A DNA stretch of 64,000 bases from Symsagittifera roscoffensis (taxonomy: Eukaryota > Xenacoelomorpha > Acoela > Convolutidae): the NCBI RefSeq assembly GCF_963678635.1, contig NC_087066.1, positions 51,664,312 to 51,728,311 of the forward strand. The letters run 5' to 3'. Below are positions 20,001-26,813 of the stretch, piece by piece. The notes under the pieces were generated by a model. The model ran no database searches, had not been told where the DNA came from, and worked only from the letters and a program-made list of their open reading frames with translations. Every line of letters starts with the position of its first letter. Position 1 is the first letter of the stretch. Made by a program: the position numbers and the translations under genes.

Positions 20001-21443
20001 AGAAACCACGCCGACATCAAGTGGAATGCGACTTCGTTCTCATCGTACACTTCAATCACGCCTTTACCGCCAAGATTGTCGCTTACTTTAGTCAGATTTA
20101 TCACACAAATATCTCTAAGCAAGGGTTTATTGGCGAATGTGCATGCCAGAACTAAGGCACCAGTCACGTGACGTGTTCTGTGGTCTTTGGCGTTGAACTC
20201 GATTCGCTTCATGAGTTCCGAGTACTCTTCTTCACCCTCGCCAAACCCACCACCTCCGGCTCCCCCTTTGCAAACTGGATGCACCGCGGGTGGTTTCTAC
20301 AACAGAAAAGCAAACAATTCAGTTCATAATCATAGTCGGTTTTGATAGGAGGCAATGTATCCAATTTTTTCCTAAATAAAATTCCTTCCAAATAATCCTT
20401 CCACGACCTTTGCGGTTAAAACAACTATTTTCAAAAAATATTGTTTTTTTTTCAATTCTTGCAATCATAACGTGTTTCAACTTGAACAAACATCCATTCA
20501 AAGCAATTCAAGGACATTTAAATTAGAACCGAGTATTTCGCTAAAAATGTTTTTATCTGAGGATGTTCCTATCTTGGTCAATTTGAGGATCGGGTACAAG
20601 GTATTTACTTGACGTTTCCAAGTCAATATATTCTAATCAGAGTAATAAATTTAAGCATTTACCTCTGATTAAGTCTCGTCAGTTGAAAAGATCAAGTAAA
20701 TAATTTTTTGGCTCTCCTCTTGAAGTCAAAGATTTATAACAGCTAGAAAAAAAGTAAATGAAAATTCTACCTCCACATGAAGACAGAGTAAGGACAGAAA
20801 AGGAGAGACTTGGTTTTCAGCGTTGCTTGATTCTGAATCTTACTGAATGGTAACACGAAGCAGATATAAACTTGTTTTTATCCATCAATTTGAATTTCGG
20901 GTCCAACTTCTGAATTTCCGCAGGGAATTTTTCAATTTGTTTTCGAGTCCTTTCACGAATCTCGTCGGCTGCAATCCATTGAGCATAAGCAATGAGGGTT
21001 TCAACAATGCACCAAGCTATGAACAGAGTTGCTAGCAGCACAATTGCCATCCAAATATATACTGACAAAATAGGATGACAATTTCCGATCTTGTGGTCGT
21101 TCGCTTCATCGTGATAGTAAATGTCGTAATCGACTCCAAAACGAACTCTGATGAGAGGGTAACCGGGTCCAGCATCGCCATACACCCATGTTCGTTGCTA
21201 AAATATTTGAAAAAACCAATTCTTGAATCTTCCTTTGAAGCTAAACAACCTAACTCTGCGCAGCTTTCCCCATTATAGTATCTTATTCAAAATTGCAAAA
21301 CTTTCTATAAGAGCTCTCTCTATCTTTCTTTACCAAGCTTCAAAGACCAGAAAATCCTTTAAAATTTACATGAAAACATTTGAGGCGAGTAATAGCTTAC
21401 AACAATCGGCAGGAAAGGATAGGCCGCTATTTCAACTCACCAT
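1908..21443 (-). CDS. Unrecognised 12-exon gene: ~950-aa single-pass membrane protein with charged repetitive tail
   Basis: Gene-level entry. Exons in transcript order: 21443-21441 (ATG), 21197-20844, 20296-19848, 19615-19272, 18489-18423, 18128-17874, 16251-15972, 15526-15322, 13584-13248, 12524-12197, 3456-3393, 2074-1908. Every junction has a GT donor, an AG acceptor and matching phase, giving 2853 nt (950 codons plus TAG). The predicted protein has a short N-terminus, a membrane span at about residues 43-68, a Gly-rich/acidic linker, a globular block to about 355, a first acidic tract, a helical block at about 384-584, and then acidic, lysine-glutamate, AEGSQ-repeat and Lys-rich tails. 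I do not recognise the family. The soluble part is probably cytosolic because the span is N-terminal and the tail is highly charged, but that is inference. Exons 9-10 are tandemly duplicated (10577-10913 and 9511-9853). A rearranged or longer model with further alternative exons remains possible. Confidence 0.68.
2184..2805. mobile_element. 622-bp Tc1/mariner-like MITE with long TIRs in the last intron
   Basis: Both ends read CACTAGT inward, followed by related sequence running through AAACGCAAA and CAGGCTTTTACTCT. The two arms match imperfectly over at least 150 bp (about 2184-2335 against 2655-2805 reversed). A TA dinucleotide flanks each end (2182-2183 and 2806-2807), as expected for a Tc1/mariner target duplication. 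No transposase frame is present, so it would be non-autonomous. It sits in the intron between the last two exons of the large gene. Confidence 0.75.
2806..3392. other. Intron sequence with C/G homopolymer-rich tract
   Basis: AT-rich intron. At about 3331-3352 there is a G-rich run on the plus strand. In the minus-strand transcript this is a long C-rich tract about 40 nt downstream of the donor of exon 3456-3393. No coding potential is seen. Confidence 0.5.
3393..3456 (-). CDS. Small acidic/proline exon (21 codons) of the large gene
   Basis: The acceptor TTTAATTAG ends at 3457 and the donor GTGGGT begins at 3392. The frame reads I-E-E-D-E-E, then G-S-Q-Q-P-P-P-E-E-V-D-E-T-T, and ends with one base. 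It enters in phase 0, matching the phase-0 end of the AEGSQ exon, and leaves in phase 1, matching exon 2074-1908. The GSQQ motif continues the composition of the preceding repeat exon. It is too short for ordinary ORF finding, so the support is composition plus the phase match at both ends. Confidence 0.6.
4768..5285. repeat. Interspersed repeat with short inverted ends (GTTCCGAC ... GTCGGAAC)
   Basis: The left end carries GTTCCGAC and the right end carries CAGTCGGAAC, followed by a stretch ending in GATACGAGCAGTCTTG. Related pieces occur at 43560-44290 and 49565-49760. The copies share a 5' segment reading TTTGTGCTC and a 3' segment reading CGTATATCAGGGC or a close variant. It is probably a non-autonomous DNA element; the family is not recognised. 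Confidence 0.35.
7043..7292. repeat. Perfect 125-bp tandem duplication
   Basis: Two adjacent copies, 7043-7167 and 7168-7292, each starting CTGGTTGTTTTTTG, look identical throughout, so the event is recent or an assembly effect. It lies inside an interspersed repeat in the large intron. Confidence 0.85.
8379..8452 (-). repeat. tRNA-like sequence (SINE head or tRNA pseudogene)
   Basis: On the minus strand there is a box-A-like GGTCGAGTGGGGTAAGG and a box-B-like GTGTTCGAATCC at tRNA-like spacing, with a possible anticodon stem TCGTC/GACGA. The T-stem pairs poorly and the anticodon loop has six bases, so this is not a functional tRNA. It is best read as a tRNA-derived repeat head. Confidence 0.45.
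8519..9347. repeat. Large inverted repeat made of two head-to-head tRNA-derived repeats
   Basis: The centre near 8970 is a perfect palindrome around GTGCATTCAGA/TCTGAATGCAC. The arms, about 380 bp each, match imperfectly outward. Each arm carries a tRNA-like segment: at 8763-8836 the plus strand has a box-A-like region TGAGTGGTTAGTGCG and a four-base-pair GAGA/TCTC stem enclosing a seven-base loop with CAT at the anticodon position, suggesting a tRNA-Met ancestor. A related single copy lies at 14119-14626. The whole inverted repeat recurs in the tandem copy, centred near 11648. The transcript of this intron could fold into a long hairpin. Confidence 0.7.
9511..9853 (-). CDS. Duplicate AEGSQ-repeat exon (downstream copy)
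   Basis: Second copy of exon 12524-12197, with the same TTTTCAG acceptor and CAG/GTAAAT donor. It is 343 nt, so one base plus 114 codons, five codons longer than the other copy. The frame that joins to the preceding exon reads repeated A-E-G-S-Q pentapeptides ending PPDESQAEGSQ. The other minus frame reads a KEVKP-type repeat and the plus strand reads an FGLTS-type repeat. All three stay open only because the unit is 15 bp, so those longer ORFs are shadows. It enters in phase 2 and leaves in phase 0, so it can replace the 12524-12197 exon but cannot follow it in frame. Confidence 0.6.
9525..9845. repeat. 15-bp minisatellite (copy 1)
   Basis: About 21 units of GGCCTGACTTCCTTC and close variants on the plus strand. 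The period is 15 bp, five codons, which keeps several frames open. The repeat coincides with a predicted coding exon on the minus strand. Confidence 0.9.
10577..10913 (-). CDS. Duplicate KEKE exon (downstream copy)
   Basis: Looks identical to exon 13584-13248 at every position I compared: acceptor CTTTTCAG, two leading bases, an acidic start, a long Lys/Glu tract, then a non-repetitive segment with KKRPLHFGQPVYDGDEALTF and AVFETHQDEVP, and donor GTTAGT. It enters in phase 1 and leaves in phase 2. If the upstream AEGSQ exon (phase 0 out) were spliced to it, the frame would shift and reach a TGA within the KPVKK region, so it can only serve as an alternative to 13584-13248, not as an addition. 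Confidence 0.6.
12197..12524 (-). CDS. AEGSQ pentapeptide-repeat exon of the large gene
   Basis: The acceptor TTTTCAG ends at 12525 and the donor GTAAAT begins at 12196. Entering with one base (phase 2 from the KEKE exon), the frame reads G-S-Q-A-E-G-S-Q repeatedly, about 20 pentapeptides with substitutions, and ends PPDESQAEGSQ in phase 0. The composition fits the preceding exon (EEGSSQGSK) and the following one (RGSQQPPPEE), which supports this frame over the KEVKP frame. It is likely a disordered, length-variable acidic tail; no binding partner can be inferred. Confidence 0.62.
13248..13584 (-). CDS. KEKE exon with short conserved-looking segment
   Basis: Two leading bases complete a glycine codon, followed by 111 codons and two trailing bases. 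It begins GEEGEEEAKKKSKEA and runs through about 40 residues of alternating Lys/Glu, then KGSKGEDEESREKPVKKRP. A non-repetitive segment follows, LHFGQPVYDGDEALTFLNAVF and THQDEVPADGKKRKS. KEKE tracts are charged coils known from several ER and proteasome-associated proteins, but this is not enough to assign a function. The plus-strand Phe/Leu/Ser frames over it are shadows. Confidence 0.65.
14119..14626 (-). repeat. Third, diverged single copy of the tRNA-containing repeat
   Basis: Matches the right arm of the inverted repeats at 8519-9347 and 11197-12026 with many substitutions. It continues to a far end that is the reverse complement of about 8519-8600, so it shows the full repeat length of roughly 450-500 bp. 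It is older than the duplicated pair. Confidence 0.65.
14720..15060. repeat. Interspersed intronic repeat family, copy
   Basis: Shares with 6985-7480, 7500-7650, 16395-16790 and 16936-17170 a head reading GCCAACAGACAGTTGAAAA and a middle with AGCTCTTTGAATTT. A tail follows with AGTCGATCACGTTTTTC and GTTCGAT. Copies are old and diverged and no coding frame is seen. The family is unknown to me. Confidence 0.5.
15322..15526 (-). CDS. Acidic exon of the large gene
   Basis: The acceptor CGTTTCAG ends at 15527. The frame reads RATRTWRPKTSTIKEGD followed by an unbroken acidic tract of Glu/Asp/Gly with a few Lys, ending GAEGG. It enters in phase 0 from exon 16251-15972. The donor is either at 15321 (GTGTTC) or six bases earlier at 15327 (GTGGGG). 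Both leave phase 1, as the next exon needs, so the end is uncertain by two residues. The dense opposite-strand Pro/Leu frames are shadows. Confidence 0.6.
15697..15910 (+). mobile_element. hAT-like non-autonomous element, 3' fragment
   Basis: Shares GGCGCGCGCTCCCCCCTCA, then GGCGCC...GGCGCCTTTAG-like and ATGGATATCTCAAAATA-like blocks, with the copies at 56095-56460 and 59553-59966. The CAGGGG terminal repeat is not preserved here. Confidence 0.55.
15972..16251 (-). CDS. Globular helical exon of the large gene
   Basis: The acceptor GGTTTTCAG ends at 16252 and the donor GTAAGA begins at 15971. It is 280 nt: one base plus 93 codons. The segment includes EKSGAVRLMLVICNQADKS, KAVLGHCWMVMIANLHHL, KRDLQYIGKCFAECLWDGK and EYPDLLISLEGLDSL. 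The alternating hydrophobic pattern suggests amphipathic helices, a repeat-solenoid-like look but without a family signature I can name. It is the least repetitive part of the protein and the best query for homology. Phase fits both neighbours exactly. Confidence 0.72.
16395..17268. repeat. Two further copies of the intronic repeat family and a 64-bp tandem duplication
   Basis: 16395-16790 and 16936-17170 resemble 14720-15060. 17141-17204 and 17205-17268 are direct copies of one another, each starting AAAATTTTTATTCCGCAG. A TATATAAGAGTCTTCACT motif near 16810 is shared with 9390-9460 and 12072-12150. Confidence 0.55.
17281..17634 (-). mobile_element. hAT-like non-autonomous element, reverse orientation
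   Basis: The right end reads CTCGAGAAAATCCTAGATCCGCCCTG, the reverse complement of the CAGGGGCGGATCTAGGATTT terminus of the family. The interior contains the GGGGGGAGCGCGCGCC block and a reverse GATATCCATTTTTGGTGACGG block. It sits in an intron of the large gene. Confidence 0.65.
17874..18128 (-). CDS. Exon of the large gene with HFGDLLLP and helical segments
   Basis: The acceptor ATGTTTTAG ends at 18129 and the donor GTATGT begins at 17873. It carries one base, 84 codons and two bases. Segments visible are VFHFGDLLLPKTAVFYLKPEK, MKPEQYDDFIMCDQIRDPEEN and KSKAHILAHIVFLFDTILQE. It joins downstream to EKSGAVRL by an AG/T split serine codon. No family motif was recognised. Confidence 0.7.
18423..18489 (-). 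CDS. 67-nt micro-exon of the large gene
   Basis: The acceptor AGTTTTCAG ends at 18490 and the donor GTACGT begins at 18422. Two bases, 21 codons and two bases read EEEMQHYNMHMMAQRFQDLTN, with a split Gln. Its phases are exactly those needed to connect the phase-1 end of 19615-19272 to the phase-2 entry of 18128-17874. Without it those two exons do not join in frame. Confidence 0.68.
18540..18672 (-). repeat. tRNA-derived repeat fragment
   Basis: The minus strand carries a good T-arm, TTGAG/TTCGAAT/CTCAC (four of five pairs), with GGTCTTGAGTTCGAATCTC as box B, followed by a G+C-rich body (about 18540-18620). No clear box A precedes it, so it looks 5' truncated. Confidence 0.45.
19272..19615 (-). 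CDS. Exon of the large gene: globular end and first acidic tract
   Basis: The acceptor TGTGTTCAG ends at 19616 and the donor GTTAGA begins at 19271. It carries one base, 114 codons and one base. It starts with DEIWYYPIEVEVFVDEEM, continues HEATRKLIKRVFGHTRAS and PPKLKLFMQCEAE, then turns into an acidic Glu/Gly tract and an alternating Ser-Lys run before GEK. A slightly longer exon with an acceptor near 19660 would also be open but breaks the phase with the upstream exon, so 19615 is preferred. Confidence 0.7.
19848..20296 (-). CDS. Largest globular exon of the large gene
   Basis: The acceptor CTGTTGTAG ends at 20297 and the donor GTAAGA begins at 19847. 449 nt: 149 codons plus two bases. It starts KPPAVHPVCKGGAGGGGFG with an acidic EGEEEY linker, then RTRHVTGALVLACTFANKP, RDICVINLTKV, and a hydrophobic stretch VAFHLMSAWFLTAYYDE / LPVFWFFLFKLNEMSKMGY that could be a buried core or a weak membrane contact. 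It enters in phase 0 from 21197-20844. No family was recognised. Confidence 0.72.
20844..21197 (-). CDS. Membrane-span exon of the large gene
   Basis: The acceptor ATATTTTAG ends at 21198 and the donor GTAAGA begins at 20843. 118 codons, phase 0 at both ends. The first 40 residues (QRTWVYGDAGPGYPL, YDIYYHDEANDHK, one Cys) precede a strong hydrophobic stretch PILSVYIWMAIVLLATLFIA / WCIVETLIAYAQW, then a charged helix ADEIRERTRKQIEKFPAEIQ. This looks like a type III or signal-anchor single-pass segment. No cleavable signal peptide is visible. Confidence 0.72.
21441..21443 (-). CDS. Candidate start codon immediately before a GTGAGT donor
   Basis: The minus strand reads GAACAAATG followed directly by GTGAGT. 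An exon ending in a bare ATG in phase 0 would join to 21197 as M-Q-R-T-W across a 243-nt intron. It is the simplest start I can find, because the exon at 21197 has no in-frame ATG before its membrane span. A different upstream first exon is possible. A diverged duplicate of this stretch lies at about 21605-21706, where the donor is changed to GCGAGT. Confidence 0.42.
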
Positions 21444-21706
21444 TTGTTCAGGAAAGAATGCAAGAAAATAACATTAAATCTGAAATGAAAAGAGAAATAC
21501 TAGTATATTTGTGTGCAATACGTCCGGTATCATATTAATTAGGTAACCAGAAGGTTGCAAAAATTCGACAACCAAAAGCTGCCATCAATCCCAGCCTCCG
21601 TCACATTAATCAACTCGCCATGTGTTCAGAATAGAGTGCGAGAGTCTAACATTAAATCTGAAATGAAAAAAGAAATGCCATTATATTTGTGTTTGCAAAA
21701 CGTCCG
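21441..21706. repeat. Diverged ~190-bp-spaced duplication around the putative first exon
   Basis: Positions 21441-21530 and 21618-21706 share TAACATTAAATCTGAAATGA, a TATATTTGTGT segment and ACGTCCGGT. The duplicate of the donor region has lost the GT. Confidence 0.6.
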
Positions 21707-21849
21707 GTTCTTGGTTGGGCGTTTGCGAGCATCACTGCCTATTGCCCGCCATATGAGTGATGTCGCGCACTGAAGCTTTCGAACACGAACGACTTGCAGC
21801 AGACTCTTTGGCAATGACGAGTCCACCTGGAGAAAGATAGGTCGAAAAG

Positions 21850-22165
21850 AACAACAGCATCATCTCAAGCCCCCTAAAAGGCATTTCAGGAAGTGGGACA
21901 AGGAATGACTCGTCATTGCCTATCTTGATACCATATATTCAGCTATAAGCAAAAATGAAGAAGTAGACGTAAAATATACCGATTTCGAGAAAGCTTTTGA
22001 CAAAGTAGATCACGGTATTCTGATTGATAAGTTCTTCTGACGGTATTCTGATTCTACTCGTTGGGAATCAGAGGCAAAATATTAAAGCTAATTTATAACT
22101 ACCTGACAAATAGAACACAATGTGTTAAAATCAAAGACTGTCTGTCCCAATCATTCTTTAATAAT
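21850..22165 (+). pseudogene. LINE reverse transcriptase, 5' fragment (plus strand)
   Basis: The frame reads HFRKWDKE, a stop, then YLDTIYSAISKNEEVDV and TDFEKAFDKVDHGILIDK, which is RT motif A (the FEKAFDKVDH signature). After a frameshift it continues with LGIRGKILKLIYNYLTNRTQ and CVKIKDCLSQS. This is the segment normally just before the SGVPQGSILGP motif, which is found 3.8 kb further on at 26020. It is therefore the upstream half of the RT at 26008-26813, split by the LINE at 22166-25998. Confidence 0.75.
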
Positions 22166-22837
22166 AATAATCATTAAAAAAAACAAGAACTAGGAAAAAT
22201 AAATCCAAGGGAGTTAGCTCCCTTTCAGTTTTTGTCAAATCAAAAGTCTAAAAAGTTTAGTTTTCTAATGTTTTTACAGTTCATGCATCGGCAGTCAATT
22301 CTCCACGAGCATGAATCGTTTTCGTTGAACTTCTCTTTAAAATATCTCCAGAAAACATTCGTTACTAGTTCTTTTATGTTTTCGTGCTCCATGACATCGA
22401 ATTTGAGGTGTTCAGTCAAGGCGTTCGTATCGTAATATTGCAGGCTCTCAGGAAAAAGTCAGATTCTGATTTTTGCAGTCGAAATTGTTTGCTTTCGTAT
22501 TTTTTCATACTCGCATATCTTGTTTGTCCTTTTTCCTTAACACTTATGAATTTTTTCAATTATAGGTAAGTTATTCCAGTTAGGATTTTGTGCAGTAGCA
22601 GTGGAATGTGTAGTTCATGATAAAGTTACAGAGGAGGGATATGTATGGAAATCAATCGATCTTTGTATTCTTGAGTTGGACTCAATATCCACGCTGTTGC
22701 TTTCTTTTGTACATTTTCAATTATTTTGAGATCTCTTTTGAGGGTTTCTATAATGATGAGCCATAACTTACAATAGGTGCAACATATGATTTGTATGATT
22801 TTATTTTCATGGCTTTTGTTGTTATTTTGGAGATGTT

Positions 22838-23930
22838 TCATTTCACTGAGCATAATGCCTTCAGAACTTTGGCAGATCTTTTTGTAGCATTTTCAGTCCA
22901 ACTTGATGTGCTAGTGATTATAAGACCTAAATCTTTCATTTTTGCTGTTTCTTCAAAAAGAGTTCCATTTACTTCAACTTTTGCATTTCCTTTCACACTG
23001 AAAATTTTAGTTTTTGACACATTTACTGCCATAGAATTCTTTACACACCAATTCCAAATTCTCTTCGCATCGATATTTAAAATTAATGGGTCATTGCAGA
23101 CATTTTTGTAATCGTCTGCGTAGCCAAAACTTGCTGACATTGACCAATCTGGTAGGTCATTTATATAGAGAATAAACATCGAAGGTCCGAGAATTGACCC
23201 CTGAGGCGCACCACTGTGTACTGGTAATGGCTCGGATACTGCTTGACCAATGCGAACGGTTTGTTTTCTATCTGTTAGATAATTTTTTAAGAGCTTTAAA
23301 CTTTGTCCTGTGAAACCAAAGCTCCTAATTTTTTCAATTATTATTGCGTGGTTCACCTTGTCGAATGCCTTTTGGAAATCTAGGTAGAGGCAAGCCAGGT
23401 ATTTTGTTTCGATATTATCATAGTAAGTATATACTTCATGGAGATCCTCTATGAGGTTTGTAACAGTAGATCGTTTTTGTCGCAAGCCGTGTTGTAAGTT
23501 TGAGATGCTGAACTTCATTGATGAAATCATTTCATCGAAAATTAATTTTTCTAACCCCTTTGAGATAACCGTTAGCAGACTTATTGGTCGATAGTTTGAG
23601 ACAAGTTGCTTGTCTCCCTCTTTGAAGATGGAAAATAAGCGAAAAACACATTTATTAGCAACTGTGTTAAAAAGTAGATACAGAGATTTAGAGATAGAAC
23701 AGCTTAGTTTTTTCAAAAAATGTTTCCTAGGTTAGCAGATCCTTTGGCTTTGTTGATATCCAAGTTTTCAAGAATTTTTTCGATTTCCATTGCGGTAAAA
23801 TGGAAATTCGCTATTTTACATTCCTGAGAAGGGTTATTCTCGCCTACATAGAGGGAGTGGCTAAAAACTGACTGAAAGTATTTATTAAACAAATAGGCTT
23901 TATCGATATTTGATGTGGCTCTATGATCAT
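22838..23930 (-). pseudogene. LINE reverse transcriptase domain
   Basis: Motifs in order: NYRPISLLTVISKGLEKLI, QHGLRQKRSTVTNLIEDL, LDFQKAFDKVNH (motif A), HSGAPQGSILGPSMF (motif B) and FGYADD (motif C, catalytic Asp pair). The upstream part, with HRATSNIDKAYLFNKYFQSV and DINKAKGSANLGN, is separated by a frameshift near 23718. The catalytic residues are present but the frame is broken at both ends. Confidence 0.85.
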
Positions 23931-24052
23931 CCAGGTAGACTCTACCTGTTATTGTATCTGTTTTTCGAATACTTTTAAAAATTTTTGCAATTTTGAGAAG
24001 TTAAAATCAACAAATAAGTTTTCTTCGTATACTTTTTGGTCTTCGCTTAAGT

Positions 24053-24451
24053 TTAACTCGAGGTGTTTTTCAAATGTTTGTCTAACTGACATTCGGTCAC
24101 GTTTTTTTCACATTTTCTGCGCATTGTATCCATAATTTTGATGAGATTCGATGTTTCAGATGTTACCCAAGGTGCCAGAGAAATTCGATGTTTTGTTTTC
24201 CTGGGAATGTGCTTTTCGATTATGTTAAGTAGCCAAGTGTACCACAGTTCAATCATTAGATCAATATTGCTGTAGCAGTATGTGGTAAATGGGTTTTCAT
24301 TGATGTATTGATTTATTTCGTCCCAGTTTGCTTTCGAGAATGAGAATCCCTGGAAGCCATTGTGGTCATTTACTTCTTTTTCTCTGATGTAATCATCTTT
24401 TAAAATTAGGTTGAGTTTTGCGTGGTAAGGAGGATGATCCGTTTTATACAA
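24053..24451 (-). pseudogene. LINE linker between endonuclease and RT
   Basis: Reads DHPPYHAKLNLIL at the start, the D-H of the endonuclease end, then FSKANWDEINQYI and IPRKTKHRISLAPWVTSE. The last is the usual lead-in to RT in this group of LINEs. It is offset by one frame from the endonuclease ORF, marking a frameshift near 24440. Confidence 0.7.
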
Positions 24452-25085
24452 GGATGTGAGTCTATTGTCGTTTTCACGAGAGTCAACAAATTTGGGTGGT
24501 TGCAGAGTATTACGTCTAGTTGTACCTTTTCTTTTCCCGTTATCATTTGTTCGAAGTTAAGTTCTGCAAGAGCGTCCAGAAAGGCCTGTTCGTCTTCATC
24601 AGAGATGATTAGAGTCGACCAGTCCGTTTGAGCAAAGTTGATGTCTCCAGTAATCATCCCGTTTCTTACATTTAATTCTATTTGTTTTTGCCTAATAAAA
24701 TATAGAAAACTCAATAGGATTTTTGACGACCAGCGGTATTCGCTTCCTTTGGGGGCATAGTATATGCAAGCTATAATGACGGGGTTTTTGATCAAGAGCT
24801 TGACTATTATGCCGTCATTGAAAGTTGAGGGTATGCAGTAGTGAGGTAGTTCGTGGTTTATCCCAATTATAACACCTCCGTGTTTTGATTTGCCGTTAAC
24901 GCTTTGCCTGTCATTCCTATGAATGTTAAATTTGTCAAGAAAAATTGCTCCTGTCGTCACAATTTCAGCTAACCATGTCTCTGTTAGACAAATGATATCG
25001 TAGATGTTTTTAGATTGGACGGCATTCGAGAAGAGAGTTCTTCTAGAATATTCTCAGATGCTTCTGACATTATAGAGTAGTAGAT
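24406..25085 (-). pseudogene. LINE apurinic-like endonuclease domain
   Basis: NVRSI followed by an in-frame TGA, then YDIICLTETWLAEIV, the catalytic-Glu motif. Later GGVIIGINHELPHYC, ACIYYAPKGSEYRW, GDINFAQTDW (the D-N motif in its D-I-N form) and LDVILCN follow. It belongs to the exonuclease-endonuclease-phosphatase fold. It nicks target DNA in active elements, but here it is broken by the stop and by a downstream frameshift. Confidence 0.8.
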
Positions 25086-25564
25086 TAGATTTCTGTCTTA
25101 GTCAATTTTTAGTATAAAAATGATAAAATATTATTACCGAATACACAACAAACACCGAATACAAAACAAACAACAACACAAAACAAACAACAAATGTGGG
25201 ATCAACCATTGAGGATTGAAAGGAGAGGGGGAATGCACTAACAGCAAAGGAACAAAGGAGCACCAGAATTGGGAAGGCAAAAACGTAATAAACTGCACAA
25301 GACTAGATGGCCCGACTGACAATCATAGTGGCGTTTCCTCTCATGAGGCACACTGAGAGGCTCTGGAGAAGGCGAGCTGGGGCAACACGAGCGTCACGTG
25401 AACCAGAACGTCTGGCATCAGCGAGGATAGCAACTGACTTGAGGGTTTTGATAGCTAATTGTCTTAGTCAATTGTTTTCTGTTGTTTCAGATTTAGGCAA
25501 GATCACTATCTATTGTTTTCCATCTCTTTTGTATAGCTTGCAATCCCTTACACCAAAGTCTTTC

Positions 25565-25990
25565 TTATTTTGTCCCCTGATCTATAAGTTCTCTTCTTTT
25601 CTTTAAAGATTCGTTTTCTATCGCGGCTTCTTCGTTTGTTAGTTCCTTGCTTATGAATACTGCAGCTCCATAGTTTTTCAGTTTTCGTGCTGATGATAAG
25701 ATCAACCGTTTCAGCCATACATTTGGCGGTTTAAGAAGTTTCGTTCTGTCACGATCATTACCTCTTTGGCCTAGTCTAATCAAGTCGTTGAATTTACATT
25801 CAACCTCCATATGAGTCAGGATTTTTTGTACTTCACAGAAGTCTTGTTCTTGACGTTTTCTAGGATCCTTGTCATCGCTCTCTTTTACTCCTCGTATCCT
25901 TATCCCTAATGTCTGGTTATTGTTATTGTTTTTGTTCGATGTGCTTAAGTTTGATTCCTTTTGATTTGGTTTTAATTCTGGTTGTTTTGC
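25565..25990 (-). pseudogene. LINE ORF1 segment
   Basis: Reads SKSAKQPELKPNQKES, a short Asn run, QTLGIRIRGVKESDD, then CKFNDLIRLGQRGNDRDRTK, YGAAVFISKELTNEE and LKKRRELIDQGTK before the stop. The LGIRIRGVKE and FISKELT motifs are typical of the ORF1 protein of CR1/Jockey-type elements, an RNA-binding chaperone. It places the 5' end of the minus LINE close to 25998. Confidence 0.7.
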
Positions 25991-26007
25991 TGATTTTGAT
26001 AGTAAGT

Positions 26008-26813
26008 TTTAAACTTCCGAGACTATCTCCTATGTCACAAGCGGTGTTCCTCAAGGATCAATCCTCGGGCCATTGTTTTTTCTTGTCATGATTAACGACC
26101 TACCAAGTGTCTGTAATCAATCCACCAGCTATCTATACGCAGACGACGCAAAGTTCATACGTATTGGTACACTTAACGCAGAATTTCAGAATGACCTAAA
26201 TAACATCTTGACGTGGACTCAACAAAACCAGATTGCGTTCAATGCGTCAAAATGCGCTCACCTACCGGTTAAACGTCCCACAAGTAGCGACTTTTACTTC
26301 GACTCAATTTTAATTAAGAAAGTCTCAGAAGAAAAAGACCTAGGAATAATTGTAAAATCGGATCTAGGCTGGACATCGCATATTAAACTTAGAAGAAGAA
26401 ACGCCCTCAACACTCTATGCATGCTTAAGCGCAACCCACTGCCTCTTAATAACAAGACCAAACTTAATCTGTTCAAATCCATGGTAATTCCAGTGTTGCT
26501 ATACGGTTCAGCGTGCCATCAATTGAACGTCGAAGAAATGAAACTCTTAGCAGGTGTTCAACGCAATGCATGCAAATGGATTGCAACAGATCCTAATTAC
26601 AAAACGTCGCTTCAGCGTCTAGGAATACTGCCTTTACCCATGTACATTCAGCTCAATAATTTACTTCTACTATCTAAAATCCTCAATAATCACTACGACT
26701 ACAATTTTTCTGACCGTTTTCTGCCAAAAATGACCTGGCTAATACAAGATCTCGTTTATTTGAATGTACACGCCCTGCAAAATTTTTTTGTGAAAGATCA
26801 TTAGCTTTGTAAA
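26008..26813 (+). pseudogene. LINE reverse transcriptase, 3' half (plus strand)
   Basis: Open from VTSGVPQGSILGPLFFLVMI through YLYADDAKFI (catalytic motif), EEKDLGIIVKSDLGWTSHI, PVLLYGSACHQLN and RNACKWIATDPNYKTS to a stop at 26802-26804. It lacks its upstream half, which lies at 21850-22165 on the other side of the inserted minus-strand LINE. Confidence 0.85.

Larger units (their letters stand above)
22166..25998 (-). mobile_element. Nearly full-length non-LTR retrotransposon (CR1/Jockey-like), minus strand
   Basis: In transcript order: an ORF1 stretch (25990-25565), endonuclease (25085-24406), linker (24451-24053), reverse transcriptase (23930-22838), RT tail (22853-22626), and a 3' UTR ending near 22166 with an ATTATTATTATT-type tail. 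Several frameshifts and stops make it inactive. It is inserted in the opposite orientation inside the LINE at 21850-26813. The assignment to the CR1/Jockey group rests on domain order and motif style, not on a tree. Confidence 0.8.

Noticed and set aside
1908-21443. Ryanodine/IP3 receptor identity for the large gene
   Set aside because: The acidic tracts and helical blocks are only superficially similar; the single membrane span is N-terminal and no channel pore or RIH motif is visible.
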